Part shown: one piece after another, positions 7,783-15,712 of the stretch
Position numbering within the stretch: the first letter of the stretch is position 1
Layout: each line of letters opens with the position of its first letter
DNA from: DATDCV01 sp036524155
Lineage (GTDB): Bacteria > Verrucomicrobiota > Verrucomicrobiia > Limisphaerales > UBA8199
DNA: 16,272 nucleotides
Reading direction: 5' to 3'
NCBI GenBank assembly: GCA_036524155.1
Contig: DATDCV010000239.1
Coordinates: 1-16,272 of the forward strand
The notes under the pieces: model-generated
Seen by the model: only the letters and a program-made list of their open reading frames with translations
What the model was told of the DNA's origin: nothing
The model's database searches: none
Program-made: the position numbers and the translations under genes

Positions 7783-9656
7783 CTCATGATCTCCTTGCGT
7801 TGTTGGGTGGCGATTACCGTTTCGGTGAACGAGTTCAAGGACACGTAGCGTGCGAAAAACTGTTCGAGGACGGCGCCGAGCACAAACACCCCCTGGCCTT
7901 CGAAGGCGGCCTCATCGAACACGACGGTGATTTCGAGGCCGCGGGCGAAGGTGATGGGACCGGGGCTCGGCACGCGGCGCACAATGGGTTGGTAGCGGAT
8001 GCTCCGCAGTCCGTCGATCTGTTTCAGGGCCTGGCGGTCGGCTGGATCCGCGTAAAGTTTCAGAATGTCGCGCAGGGACTCGGCGCCCGTGCCGGGGCTG
8101 GAGTCGAGCAACGAGAGGTAATTGAGGGAGAGATGGCTGATCAGGCGCCAGGCAAAACGCCCCGAAGCGACCTGAGGGCGTTTGGGGTCCTGGCCCGCCA
8201 GCACCAGGCTCGGGCGCGGAAGAGTCGGCCCCTCCAGGATCCGGATGCCGATAACGGGCGCGCTCAGGTCCATGGTGAAGTCAGTCGGCCCCACGTTTTT
8301 CGCCATTTGGATCGGCAGGTGGCGGTTGGTGCACAACGCCCGAATGCCCAGTTGGCGGAGTTCAGGTGCATAAGGCGCCATGTCTCCGTCCACAATCGAT
8401 ACGAACGCATCGGTGCCCGCGTAGGAGGAACGCCGCCCTGTCAGGCGCTCGCGATCGCTGAACAGACGTGGCACGCGGTAAACGGTGTAAAAGGAGCTGG
8501 TTTCCAGGTCGGTGTCCCGCGCCCGATAGAACGGGAGGAATTGGCGCTCCTGGTCCGGAGTCTCGCCGTAGCCGGTGACGGAGGTGACCTGGTAAACCTC
8601 AAAATCCAGCGGCCGGTTGCGGTCGGGAACCACATGAAACTCCGGCGACCGATCGGAAAGCAGGATCCGCTCGAGCGTCTTCTCGAACAAGTTGACGACC
8701 GGGCTACAGAAGAGCTCGAAGCAGCTCTTGTCCACCAGGCCCTCCAGCCGCGTGTCGGCCTCTTTCAATGCTATCACCAGGTCTACTTCCTCGCCCGTTA
8801 CCTGGGTGAAGGCCGATTGGAACCCGGACAGCTCGAAGAAAAGGAACCTTTGGGGGAACGCGAAATACTCGCGCAAAAGCCTGTAGCCTTCGAAGCCGTG
8901 CGGCGAGGGCGGCAGCAGCGCTTCCTCGGAGGCGAATCCGACCCGGCGGATATTCTCCGGGCCAAGGGCCGGGCCGCACTGTTTGCGGGCGGCCGGCGAC
9001 TGGACCACGAGACGCAGCTTATGGCCGAAGATCTGTTCGTAGATCTCGCCGGCCAGCTCGTTGGCGCCCCGGACATGAATTACGATCGGGTCGGCGCAGA
9101 TCTCGGCGAAAGGATTGGGAACGGTTTTTCGCAAGCGGAGACGCAGCGCGGCCCGGGCGCCGAGCTCGCGCGGCAGATTCAGCTCCACCAAATCGCGGAT
9201 GAAGAGGCGTGCTTCGACGAGCGTCAGGGGCAGGAGCCGTACGTCCTGGGCGGTCGAAAAGGTGCAGGCAGTTCGTTCGCCTTTGCCAAGCTGGCTGCGC
9301 AAAAGGGTGCCGCGCTTGATGGTAAAACCCGGCGCGAGGCCGCCTTCGCCAGGCTCGGGGTTGAACGCGACGATGGCCATTGAGGGGACCGGGCAGAGGT
9401 ATTCAGGATAAATCGTCTCCAGCAACCCCTGCGTGAACCGGGGAAATTCGGCGTCGAGTTTCAAATGGACTCGCGCCGCCAGAAACGCAAATCCCTCGAG
9501 CAACCGCTCGACGTGCGGGTCGGGGCAGATCTCCTTGCCGTCCAGATCGAGCGACAGCCGGCTGGCGATCTTGGGGAAATCGCGCCCAAACTCCGCGGCG
9601 GTTTCCCGAAGATGCTTCAGTTCGGTATTATACAGTTCGAGCAGGCGTTGGTCCAT
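7746..9656 (-). CDS. tssF: T6SS baseplate protein TssF (ImpG/VasA)
   Basis: This 636-residue protein is the largest baseplate wedge subunit. The N-terminus MDQRLLELYNTELKHLRE with GRDFPKIASRL, then DPHVERLLEGFAFLAARV at about 46-63 and FPRFTQGLLETIYPEYLCP at 71-89, is diagnostic for TssF. Residue count is in the usual range of about 580-640. The frame is intact across its length. It overlaps tssE at its start by 29 bp and tssG at its end by 37 bp, so the three baseplate genes are translationally interlocked. No ribosome site of note is seen; the start is set by the family alignment of the N-terminus. Confidence 0.96.
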   Translation of the reverse strand: MDQRLLELYNTELKHLRETAAEFGRDFPKIASRLSLDLDGKEICPDPHVERLLEGFAFLAARVHLKLDAEFPRFTQGLLETIYPEYLCPVPSMAIVAFNPEPGEGGLAPGFTIKRGTLLRSQLGKGERTACTFSTAQDVRLLPLTLVEARLFIRDLVELNLPRELGARAALRLRLRKTVPNPFAEICADPIVIHVRGANELAGEIYEQIFGHKLRLVVQSPAARKQCGPALGPENIRRVGFASEEALLPPSPHGFEGYRLLREYFAFPQRFLFFELSGFQSAFTQVTGEEVDLVIALKEADTRLEGLVDKSCFELFCSPVVNLFEKTLERILLSDRSPEFHVVPDRNRPLDFEVYQVTSVTGYGETPDQERQFLPFYRARDTDLETSSFYTVYRVPRLFSDRERLTGRRSSYAGTDAFVSIVDGDMAPYAPELRQLGIRALCTNRHLPIQMAKNVGPTDFTMDLSAPVIGIRILEGPTLPRPSLVLAGQDPKRPQVASGRFAWRLISHLSLNYLSLLDSSPGTGAESLRDILKLYADPADRQALKQIDGLRSIRYQPIVRRVPSPGPITFARGLEITVVFDEAAFEGQGVFVLGAVLEQFFARYVSLNSFTETVIATQQRKEIMRWPIRLGQRQIL

Positions 9657-10227
9657 GCGGTGCGTCTCCGAGCAGGCACTGCCCCACTTCCAAATCGAGG
9701 GTGGTCTTCAAATTCAAATGCTCCGGCAGCGGGTTGGCCCAGAGTTCGCCTGTAATGACCAGAGTGGCCTGGTTGGTATCGAGGCGGTCGCTGTTGCCCT
9801 TGTGACCCGGTTCCTCTCCCGGGTTGAGCAGTTGCAGGCTCAGACTTCCGGGCGTGAGACGAGGCTCGAACATTTGGATGGCCTCGGTGAATTGGTCCTG
9901 CAGGCTCTCTTTCTCGCGGTCACTGAGCCCCCAGAACTGCCTCAAGCCATAATTGATGACCGACCGGAAGGCATACGGGTATTCACGCAAATCCGGCACG
10001 TTTCCCGCCGGCCCGCGGCCGGAGGCGCGCAGCCAGGCCAGGCTCTCGGGCCGCAATGCGCCTTCGGTATTCAGAAGCCATTCCAGGTCTCGCATCACGC
10101 CGTCCCGATACTTTTTGTACGACATGACACGTTCGCGGCGGCTTTCTTCCTTCTTCTCCGGCTCGTCGTCAGTGAGGCGATCCAGCAGACAGGGCTGTAG
10201 CAATTCTAACGGGGTCTTTTCAGGCAT
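9628..10227 (-). CDS. tssE: T6SS baseplate protein TssE (gp25-like)
   Basis: This 199-residue protein is homologous to the phage T4 baseplate wedge protein gp25, which initiates sheath assembly. The TssE N-terminal signature PCLLDRLTDDEP occurs at about 12-23. The gp25 core follows, with LEWLLNTEG, a conserved FRSVINYGLRQFWG at 87-100, and FEPRLTPGSLSLQLL at 120-134. It is longer than a typical TssE of about 135-180 residues, with extra residues after position 175 (LGDAPHGPTPARTV) encoded in the stretch overlapping tssF. An internal Met35 is unlikely to be the start because the LLDRLTDDEP motif lies before it. The gap to tagJ upstream is 21 bp. Confidence 0.94.
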   Translation of the reverse strand: MPEKTPLELLQPCLLDRLTDDEPEKKEESRRERVMSYKKYRDGVMRDLEWLLNTEGALRPESLAWLRASGRGPAGNVPDLREYPYAFRSVINYGLRQFWGLSDREKESLQDQFTEAIQMFEPRLTPGSLSLQLLNPGEEPGHKGNSDRLDTNQATLVITGELWANPLPEHLNLKTTLDLEVGQCLLGDAPHGPTPARTV

Positions 10228-10248
10228 AACGCGAGCAGCGGCCAGTCG

Positions 10249-11043
10249 TCAGGGGCCTGAGGACAGTTCGATCACGCGGCAATCCAGCAGCGGGTATTCA
10301 CCGGCATCCGTCGAGAGCATGCGTTGGCCACAACCCAGGTAACAATCCGCCGCCGCCTCATTCCAGGTGGTTTTCCGGGCCAGGCGAAGCGCATCGTCGT
10401 CTGTAGCCTCGGTGCCGGAATACCGCACCGGGATGAAGCCGCTGGCGATGCCGCCGTTGGTCCAGGTAAACTGGCTGGGAACCCACACCGCATCGCGCAG
10501 GTCCACAGGCTTGCCGATTTCGACCTTGCTCAAGCGACAAAAAGGGACCCAGTAATACTTGCCGTCCAGAATTGCCTCGATGACGGGTCCCAGCCGGGAA
10601 TCCGCGTCCGCAATCCACTCGAAGGGTTTGCCGTCAACCTTGCCCGGTGTGGCGGGCGCAGCGTCAAAGGCCTGCGAGCGCAACTGGGCCGCCTCGCCGA
10701 AGCGTTGCTGGGCAGTCAGCGTGGCGGACTGGATCAAGAACCCCATCCATTCGGATGGCTCGCCAAACACCACCGGCGTGCGAGTGCCGGCGAAGACCTC
10801 GCGCCGCAGCAATTCGCACCCGATGAGCTGGCGATAGACTTGCGCCATCAGCATGGTCTCGGCGTCCAGCGCAGCCAGCAGTTGCAATTGGCCCAGCGCC
10901 TTCTCAAACCGCCCGAGGACGCAATCCAACTGGAAAAGGAAGATGCGCAGCCCCTGGTCATCCGGCTTCTGACGAATGTCCTGCTGGAGGGCCTCCAAGG
11001 CCTCTGCCAAACGACCGCTTCGGACCAGGTCTGCCGCAATCAT
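10249..11043 (-). CDS. tagJ: T6SS accessory protein TagJ (ImpE/HsiE family)
   Basis: This 264-residue protein belongs to the ImpE/SciE family found only in some T6SS classes. In Pseudomonas the homologue binds the TssB N-terminal helix and is thought to help ClpV act on contracted sheath. The N-terminal half is TPR-like: LVRSGRLAEALEALQQDIRQ at about 6-25 and RIFLFQLDCVLGRFEKALGQ at 33-52. The C-terminal half is an ImpE-type domain with DADSRLGPVIEAILDGKYYW and a DLRDAVWVPSQFTW stretch. I chose the ATG at 11041-11043 over the in-frame TTG at 11047-11049 because AGGTGG lies 10 bp before this ATG. It follows hcp after about 180 bp containing a hairpin, and precedes tssE by 21 bp. Confidence 0.92.
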   Translation of the reverse strand: MIAADLVRSGRLAEALEALQQDIRQKPDDQGLRIFLFQLDCVLGRFEKALGQLQLLAALDAETMLMAQVYRQLIGCELLRREVFAGTRTPVVFGEPSEWMGFLIQSATLTAQQRFGEAAQLRSQAFDAAPATPGKVDGKPFEWIADADSRLGPVIEAILDGKYYWVPFCRLSKVEIGKPVDLRDAVWVPSQFTWTNGGIASGFIPVRYSGTEATDDDALRLARKTTWNEAAADCYLGCGQRMLSTDAGEYPLLDCRVIELSSGP

Positions 11044-11172
11044 AAACAATTATCCACCTACCCGCGCTTTGCCCTTGGGCACAATCCATCGCCCGGCGAC
11101 TCGATTCGGCAGCGACCAAACCACCCTCACGCGTCGCGACTTGTCACCGCCGGACCGTTCGCCTGAACTCGC

Positions 11173-11202
11173 GCCGCAGCCCTGTCTCCAGCGGGCTGCG
11201 GC
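11173..11202 (-). repeat. Perfect 10-bp inverted repeat downstream of hcp
   Basis: GCCGCAGCCC at 11173-11182 and GGGCTGCGGC at 11193-11202 form a perfect stem with a 10-base loop, 21 bp after the hcp stop on the minus strand. There is no T-run behind it, so it is not a textbook intrinsic terminator. It may limit read-through or protect the 3' end of the hcp message, which is often needed at higher level than the baseplate genes. It may also be a copy of a dispersed palindromic repeat. Both ideas are inference. Confidence 0.55.
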
Positions 11203-11223
11203 TCCGCTTAAGGCCTGGCGGAC

Positions 11224-11706
11224 TCAACCGCCCTTGTTCTGCTTTAGATCCCAGTGAACCGGCACTTTCGTGCCGAGCGTGCCGTCAGGCTTCTGCTCCG
11301 CGTATTCGTATTCGATCTTCGAGAAGTTGATGGCAATTTGGTCCACCGGCACGACATCCCCGGAACTGCCGCCCGTCTGGAACGAGGAAATCAGCAGGTC
11401 GGTGAACTTGATCTTCAGATATTCCTGCTGGTCCTTGCCGGCCTTGCGGCAGGTTAGCAGGGCCGACTTGACGTGCGAGCCATTGGCGCAGGACAGCAGC
11501 AGTTTCGGACTGGCCTTGTTGACGCGCATGGTGAAGCTGAAGTCATGCATGTCGACTTTGCCGGCCCCGCCCCCGCTGCCGTAGGCATGCGAGCCGGAGT
11601 TAGCCTCGCCCCACGACCACGATTCGATATCGATCTCGTTTTTGTGTTTGGAATCCTGGCTTTCGCCTTCGATCCCATCTAGTTTCAGGAAGTAGTCAAC
11701 TGCCAT
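11224..11706 (-). CDS. hcp: T6SS tube protein Hcp (TssD)
   Basis: This 160-residue protein forms hexameric rings that stack into the inner tube and is expelled on firing. The start MAVDYFLKLDGIEGES and the following DIESWSWGEANSG and VDMHDFSFTMRVNKASPKL are diagnostic for Hcp. HVKSALLTCRKAGK, EYLKIKFTDLLISSF and INFSKIEYEY follow in family order. Length matches the usual 155-170. The frame is open 84 bp further upstream, but the ATG at 11704-11706 matches the conserved N-terminus. It has no evident Shine-Dalgarno. It is placed between tssC and tagJ but spaced from both (119 bp and about 180 bp), unlike the tightly packed baseplate genes. No C-terminal toxin extension is present. Confidence 0.97.
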   Translation of the reverse strand: MAVDYFLKLDGIEGESQDSKHKNEIDIESWSWGEANSGSHAYGSGGGAGKVDMHDFSFTMRVNKASPKLLLSCANGSHVKSALLTCRKAGKDQQEYLKIKFTDLLISSFQTGGSSGDVVPVDQIAINFSKIEYEYAEQKPDGTLGTKVPVHWDLKQNKGG

Positions 11707-11773
11707 ACGGTTATGGTACTCACTTGGCCGGCGTCCCTGTGCCTGGACACCGGTCTCATTGGTTGTTCCTGCC

Positions 11774-11799
11774 GCCGCGGGGTGGCACACGCCCGCGGC
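11774..11799 (-). repeat. Inverted repeat between tssC and hcp
   Basis: GCCGCGGG at 11774-11781 and CCCGCGGC at 11792-11799 form a perfect 8-bp GC stem with a 10-base loop, 27 bp after the tssC stop and about 67 bp before hcp. No T-run follows on the minus strand. It could be an attenuator or a processing site that separates hcp from the sheath genes, which is inference. No convincing promoter for hcp was found in this gap. Confidence 0.4.
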
Positions 11800-11825
11800 A
11801 GTATCCGAGTCCTCTGCAAACTAAC

Positions 11826-13316
11826 TCACTTGCCACTGGGCACTCTTGAGACCAGACGCAACGAAACGGTCAAACCCTCCAACTGGTAGTGCGGCCGCAG
11901 GTAGAACTTCGAGGTGTAGTAGCCCGGGTTTCCCTTGACTTCTTCCACGACCACCTTGGCCTCGGCCAGCGGATACCTTCGTTTCATCTCCTCGTCAGCC
12001 TTGGAATCGCAAGTGTACTGATTGATCCACTTGTTCAGCCAAAGCTCCATGTCCTCCCGTTCTTTGAACGAACCGACTTTGTCATACACCATTTTGTTGA
12101 GGTAATGACCAAACCGGCAGGAGGCGAAGAGGTAAGGCAGGCGGGCGCTTAGATTCGCATTCGCGGTGGCGTCCGGATCATCATAAACGGCCGGTTTTTG
12201 CAGCGACTGCGCCCCGATGAACGCGGCGTAATCCGTGTTCTTGTAATGCGAGACAGGCATGAAACCGTTCTTGGCCAGTTCCGCCTCGCGCCGCATGGTG
12301 ATGGCGATTTCGGTCGGGCATTTCATGTCCACGCCGCCGTCATCCGTCGGGAAAGTGTGAACCGGCAGGCCTTCAATAATGCCGCCGGACTCCGTTCCGC
12401 GAATGCAGGCGCACCAGCCGTACATTTTGAACGAGCGGGTGATGTTCGTGGCCATCGCAAAGGCTGAATTTGCCCAAACATATTTCGAATGGTCGGCGCC
12501 TTCGGTGTCTTCCTCGAAGTCGAACTCCTCCAGCGGCACGGTCTTGGCCCCGTAAGGCAGCCGAGCCAGGAACCGCGGCATCGCCAGGCCGATGTACCGC
12601 GCGTCGTCGGAATCACGGAGCGACCGCCACGAGGCGTACTCGGGGGTTTGAAAGATCTTGGTCAGGTCGCGCGGGTTGCTCAACTGCTGCCAGGATTCCA
12701 TGCCCATGACGCTGGGCGCTGCGCCGGCGATGAAGGGCGAATGCGCCGCCGCCGATATTTGAGCCATGTTCCCCAGCATCTTCACGTCCTCAGGCGATTG
12801 GTCGAAGAAGTAATCTCCCGTGACGCAGCCGTAAGGCTGCCCGCCCGGCGTGCTGTACTCCTCGTCGTAGAGTTTCTTGAAGATCGGACTCTGGTCCCAG
12901 GCTGTGCCCTCGAATTTCTTGAGGGTTTTCTTGAGATCGTTTTTCGAGATGTTGAGGAAGCGGATTTTGAGCATCTCGTCCGTCTCAGTGTTGTTCACCA
13001 GGTAATGGAGGCCGCGCCAACTGCCTTCGAGCGCCTTGAAATCCTCATGGTGGATGATGAGGTTAATCTGTTCGGACAGTTTGCGATCAATCGCGGCGAC
13101 GATGGCGGAAATGGTTTTGGTCGCGTCCGCGGAGATGAGCACCGCATCCTTAATGGCCTCCTGGCACAGGTTGCGGACGGCGTTGGCGACAACCGCCCCT
13201 TTCTCGGGTTCCTTGATTCTCAACGCGCCATTAAGCAGGCGCATGAAATCGTCGGGCTGGACTGCCGCCGCCGGCTGCGCGCCGGCACCTGCGGCTGAGG
13301 TTTCGGGAGGAAGCAT
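11826..13316 (-). CDS. tssC: T6SS contractile sheath large subunit TssC (VipB/ImpC)
   Basis: This 496-residue protein is the large sheath subunit that assembles with TssB. Family hallmarks are INLIIHHEDFKALEGSWRGL at about 84-103, LYDEEYSTPGGQPYG and GDYFFDQSPEDVKML near 149-181, MPRFLARLPYG, FPTDDGGVDMKCPTEI, and the C-terminal FYLRPHYQLEGLTVSLRLVS. Length equals a typical TssC. The first 20 residues are Ala/Pro-rich and look flexible. The start ATG at 13314-13316 is preceded by GAAAGGAAT, a fair ribosome site, 21 bp after tssB. The frame is intact and there are no odd insertions. Confidence 0.98.
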   Translation of the reverse strand: MLPPETSAAGAGAQPAAAVQPDDFMRLLNGALRIKEPEKGAVVANAVRNLCQEAIKDAVLISADATKTISAIVAAIDRKLSEQINLIIHHEDFKALEGSWRGLHYLVNNTETDEMLKIRFLNISKNDLKKTLKKFEGTAWDQSPIFKKLYDEEYSTPGGQPYGCVTGDYFFDQSPEDVKMLGNMAQISAAAHSPFIAGAAPSVMGMESWQQLSNPRDLTKIFQTPEYASWRSLRDSDDARYIGLAMPRFLARLPYGAKTVPLEEFDFEEDTEGADHSKYVWANSAFAMATNITRSFKMYGWCACIRGTESGGIIEGLPVHTFPTDDGGVDMKCPTEIAITMRREAELAKNGFMPVSHYKNTDYAAFIGAQSLQKPAVYDDPDATANANLSARLPYLFASCRFGHYLNKMVYDKVGSFKEREDMELWLNKWINQYTCDSKADEEMKRRYPLAEAKVVVEEVKGNPGYYTSKFYLRPHYQLEGLTVSLRLVSRVPSGK

Positions 13317-13337
13317 AGGTATTCCTTTCTATGGGGA

Positions 13338-13850
13338 TTACTTGGGGGGTTGGGCTTCGGGGTTGGGGGCTGCGGCCAGCGATTTCATCAGGTCCGGGTT
13401 TTCCAGGAGCTGAGAAAGCAACGCCTCGGCCTTGTCCTTGCCATCCATGTAGGTCATGAGGTTCGAGAGCTCGGTGCGGGCCTGCAGAAGCTTGTTCAGA
13501 GCGTCGACCTTGCGCGCGACCGCCGCGGGAGAGAAGTCGTCCATGCTTTCGAAGGTCATCTCGACGTTCAGGTTGCCTTCGCCGGTCAGTGTGTTGGGCA
13601 CCTGAAAGGCGACTCGCGGCTTGCAGGCCTTGAGCCGGTCATCGAAGTTATCCACATCGATTTCGAGGAACTTGCGATCAGCGACCGGCGGCAATGCCTC
13701 CGCCGGCTTGCCGGAGAGGTCCGCCATGACACCCATCACAAACGGCAGCTCGACCTTTTTGGCACTCCCATAAGTTTCGAGCTCGTATTCGATTTGAACG
13801 CGGGGCGCCCGATTACGGGCAATGAATTTTTGACTGCTTGACTTGGCCAT
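13338..13850 (-). CDS. tssB: T6SS contractile sheath small subunit TssB (VipA/ImpB)
   Basis: This 170-residue protein is the small sheath subunit. The N-terminus carries RAPRVQIEYELETYG, followed by ELPFVMGVMADLSG at about 34-47, KFLEIDVDNFDDRL at 60-73 and MTFESMDDFSPAAVARK at about 98-114. All are TssB signatures in the right order. The C-terminal part is a helix that would intertwine with TssC, ending in a Pro-rich tail. It is the first gene of the minus-strand T6SS block, divergent from the methyltransferase gene, so the operon promoter is expected just upstream. The start codon lies in ATGGCCAAG with only a weak ribosome site. Confidence 0.97.
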   Translation of the reverse strand: MAKSSSQKFIARNRAPRVQIEYELETYGSAKKVELPFVMGVMADLSGKPAEALPPVADRKFLEIDVDNFDDRLKACKPRVAFQVPNTLTGEGNLNVEMTFESMDDFSPAAVARKVDALNKLLQARTELSNLMTYMDGKDKAEALLSQLLENPDLMKSLAAAPNPEAQPPK

Positions 13851-13869
13851 AATTTTCCAAGGTTATAAT
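13838..13869 (+). promoter_or_regulatory. Candidate promoter for the divergent methyltransferase gene
   Basis: A perfect TATAAT occurs at 13864-13869 on the plus strand. TTGACT at 13838-13843 is too far away (20-base spacer) and TTGGCC at 13843-13848 is slightly too close (15-base spacer), so the -35 box is uncertain. The start would be near 13876, giving a leader of about 78 bases. It overlaps the tssB start region, so the two divergent promoters would compete or be co-regulated. Confidence 0.33.
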
Positions 13870-13886
13870 GGGGGCTTACGGCACTA

Positions 13887-13914
13887 AAGATAGGTGAAGG
13901 CGCTTGCCAGTCAA
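13887..13914 (-). promoter_or_regulatory. Candidate sigma70-type promoter for the T6SS operon
   Basis: Read on the minus strand, TTGACT (plus positions 13909-13914, 5 of 6 matches to the consensus) is followed after 16 bases by TATCTT (13887-13892, 4 of 6). Transcription would start near 13880, about 30 bases before the tssB ATG. The position, immediately upstream of the first gene of the block, is what supports it. No experimental evidence, and the consensus used by this organism is unknown. Confidence 0.35.
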
Positions 13915-13953
13915 GTGCCAATTTCGCTAGTTTTCCTCGCCAACCTCCCGACC

Positions 13954-15561
13954 ATGAATGAACCGGAATTGACGGAATACGACCGGGTTACGTATCCCGG
14001 CTACACCCATCCACAGACCCATCCGGATCGAATGGCGGTCCTCGGCACGCTCTTCGGCTTGAACCCGGCTCCGGTGACCGCCTGCCGGGTGCTGGAGATC
14101 GGGTGCGGCGACGCCACCAACCTCCTTCCGATGGCCTGCGTGTTGCCCCAGAGCCAGTTTGTCGGCGTGGACCTGGCCCCAACCCCCATTAACCGGGGGA
14201 CGGGGCTAATCCGCGAACTGGGGTTGGCAAATGTGCGCCTGGTTCAAGCCGACCTATCGGACATGAAATCGGACTGGGGACGGTTCGACTACATCATCGC
14301 GCATGGCGTTTATTCGTGGGTGCCGGCTGAAGTCCGGGAGCATCTCTTGGGCATTTGCCATGACCTGTTGTCTTCCAGCGGGATAGCGTTTGTGAGCTAC
14401 AACACGTTCCCCGGCTTCCACTTGCGGAGCATGTTGCGGGAAATGATGCTTTTTCATGTGCGAGGGTTTCCTTCCGCTCAGGATCGCGTCGGGCAAGCGC
14501 AGGCGCTGGTCCGTTTCCTGGCGGGCGGACAACAGACTCATGACGAATATCGGCTGTGGTTAAAGGCCGAATGCGAGGGTGTCCTCGACCACGCCGAGGG
14601 GCACCTTTATCACGACGAGCTGGGTGCGGTGAACGATGCGTTCTACTTCACGCAGTTTGTTGAGGCTGCGAGCCGCCACGGTTTGCAGTACCTCGCGGAG
14701 GCGGACTTTTTCGAAATGTCCGACGGTGTTTTCGAGGATTCCACGCGTGTAACTCTCAACCGCATGGCTCAGAACCGCGTGCTGCGGGAGCAATATTTGG
14801 ATTTTCTGAAGTGCCGGCGGTTCCGCCAAACCCTGCTTTGTCGAAGCGCGGCCGGCCTGGCGCCCGAGCCAAGAGTGGAAAGCGTCGCCCGCCTCAGGAT
14901 CTCGTCCGCGGCGGTATGCGAACCCGCGATGCCGGATCTTCATCCGGGGGTGAACTGCGTGTTTGAGACCTCCAAAGGAGGCAAATGCCAGACGGACCTG
15001 CCGCTGGGCAAAGCGGCGCTGGCGATCCTGGAAGAGGTGTGGCCGGCTTCGCTGCCGTTCGCGGAATTGCTGGAGCAGGTCTGCCAGGCTCTGGCCGACA
15101 AAGGGATCCCGGTTGCGGATATGGGCGTTTGCCGCGACATGCTCAGCGGGTTTCTGTTGCGGCTCTACGGGGGCGGCGTGGTTGAATTTCATACCTTTCA
15201 ACCTCCGTTCGCAGGGGAGGTAGGCGACCGGCCATTGGCTCCTCCGTTAGTCCGTTGGCAAGCCGCACACGGTGATTGGGTAACCTCGCTGCTTCACATC
15301 GCCGTCAAAGTCGAGGATGAGATTGGCCGGACCCTGCTAACCTGGCTGGACGGCACTGTGGATCGGGAACAACTCCGGCGGCGTTTGTGGGAATTAGTGA
15401 AAGAAAAGAAAATGGCCGGCCTGGAGACCGCAGAAGACGAGAAGGCACAGAAGGAACTTGAGGTCAGGCTCGTGGAGAAGCTGAGGCAGCTTGCCCGCCT
15501 GGGTTTGCTGACTGATTTGGCGGCGGCCGTGCCGCAGAAGTCAGCGCGGCCCGAGGTTTAG
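13954..15561 (+). CDS. SAM-dependent methyltransferase with methyltransferase regulatory domain (PKMT-like)
   Basis: This 535-residue protein has a class I methyltransferase domain: motif I VLEIGCGDATNLLP at 46-59, FVGVDLAP at 69-76, and FDYIIAHGVYSWVP at 111-124. A MethyTransf_Reg-type domain begins at about 215, with LYHDELGAVNDAFYFTQF and RHGLQYLAEADFF. The remaining part (about 300-535) resembles the C-terminal region of protein lysine methyltransferases of the rickettsial PKMT type. The N-terminus YDRVTYPGYTHPQTHPDR is typical for the family. The frame extends upstream to a GTG at 13894, but the ATG at 13954 fits the family start. Neither start has a good ribosome site. It is divergent from tssB and is followed by a strong hairpin, so it is a single-gene unit. 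The substrate is unknown. A role in modifying T6SS or surface proteins is only a guess from position. Confidence 0.85.
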   Translation: MNEPELTEYDRVTYPGYTHPQTHPDRMAVLGTLFGLNPAPVTACRVLEIGCGDATNLLPMACVLPQSQFVGVDLAPTPINRGTGLIRELGLANVRLVQADLSDMKSDWGRFDYIIAHGVYSWVPAEVREHLLGICHDLLSSSGIAFVSYNTFPGFHLRSMLREMMLFHVRGFPSAQDRVGQAQALVRFLAGGQQTHDEYRLWLKAECEGVLDHAEGHLYHDELGAVNDAFYFTQFVEAASRHGLQYLAEADFFEMSDGVFEDSTRVTLNRMAQNRVLREQYLDFLKCRRFRQTLLCRSAAGLAPEPRVESVARLRISSAAVCEPAMPDLHPGVNCVFETSKGGKCQTDLPLGKAALAILEEVWPASLPFAELLEQVCQALADKGIPVADMGVCRDMLSGFLLRLYGGGVVEFHTFQPPFAGEVGDRPLAPPLVRWQAAHGDWVTSLLHIAVKVEDEIGRTLLTWLDGTVDREQLRRRLWELVKEKKMAGLETAEDEKAQKELEVRLVEKLRQLARLGLLTDLAAAVPQKSARPEV

Positions 15562-15575
15562 ACATTACGGCACCA

Positions 15576-15611
15576 GCAATCCCGCCGCGCGTTCTGACGC
15601 GGCGGGATTGC
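15576..15611 (+). terminator. Strong hairpin terminator after the methyltransferase gene
   Basis: A perfect 14-bp stem (arms 15576-15589 and 15598-15611, core CAATCCCGCCGCG) with an 8-base loop lies 14 bp after the stop codon. Only a short GGTTTC follows, so the T-tract is weak. The structure is symmetric enough to stop transcription from either side, which fits the position between convergent genes. Confidence 0.65.
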
Positions 15612-15712
15612 GGTTTCATCGATCCGGGCGCGCGCTTCCCAACCGTCGGCGCGCGATTTGACCACCTCCCCGCCGGAATACGAAGCGGCCTTCCTCTGCC
15701 GGGTCGGTTTCG

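Noticed and set aside
7584..9383. Long 599-codon plus-strand open frame opposite tssF/tssG
   Set aside because: It is a shadow frame of two recognised T6SS genes; the sequence is Arg/Ala/Gly-rich with no domain.
11707..11790. N-terminal extension of Hcp from the upstream in-frame ATG
   Set aside because: The extra 28 residues do not match Hcp, whose conserved start is MAVDYFLKLDG at 11706; the region also contains the tssC-hcp hairpin.
13894..13953. GTG start giving a 20-residue hydrophobic N-terminal extension (possible signal peptide) on the methyltransferase
   Set aside because: The family starts near the YDRVxYP motif, the extension overlaps the candidate tssB promoter, and a cytosolic SAM enzyme would not need a signal peptide.
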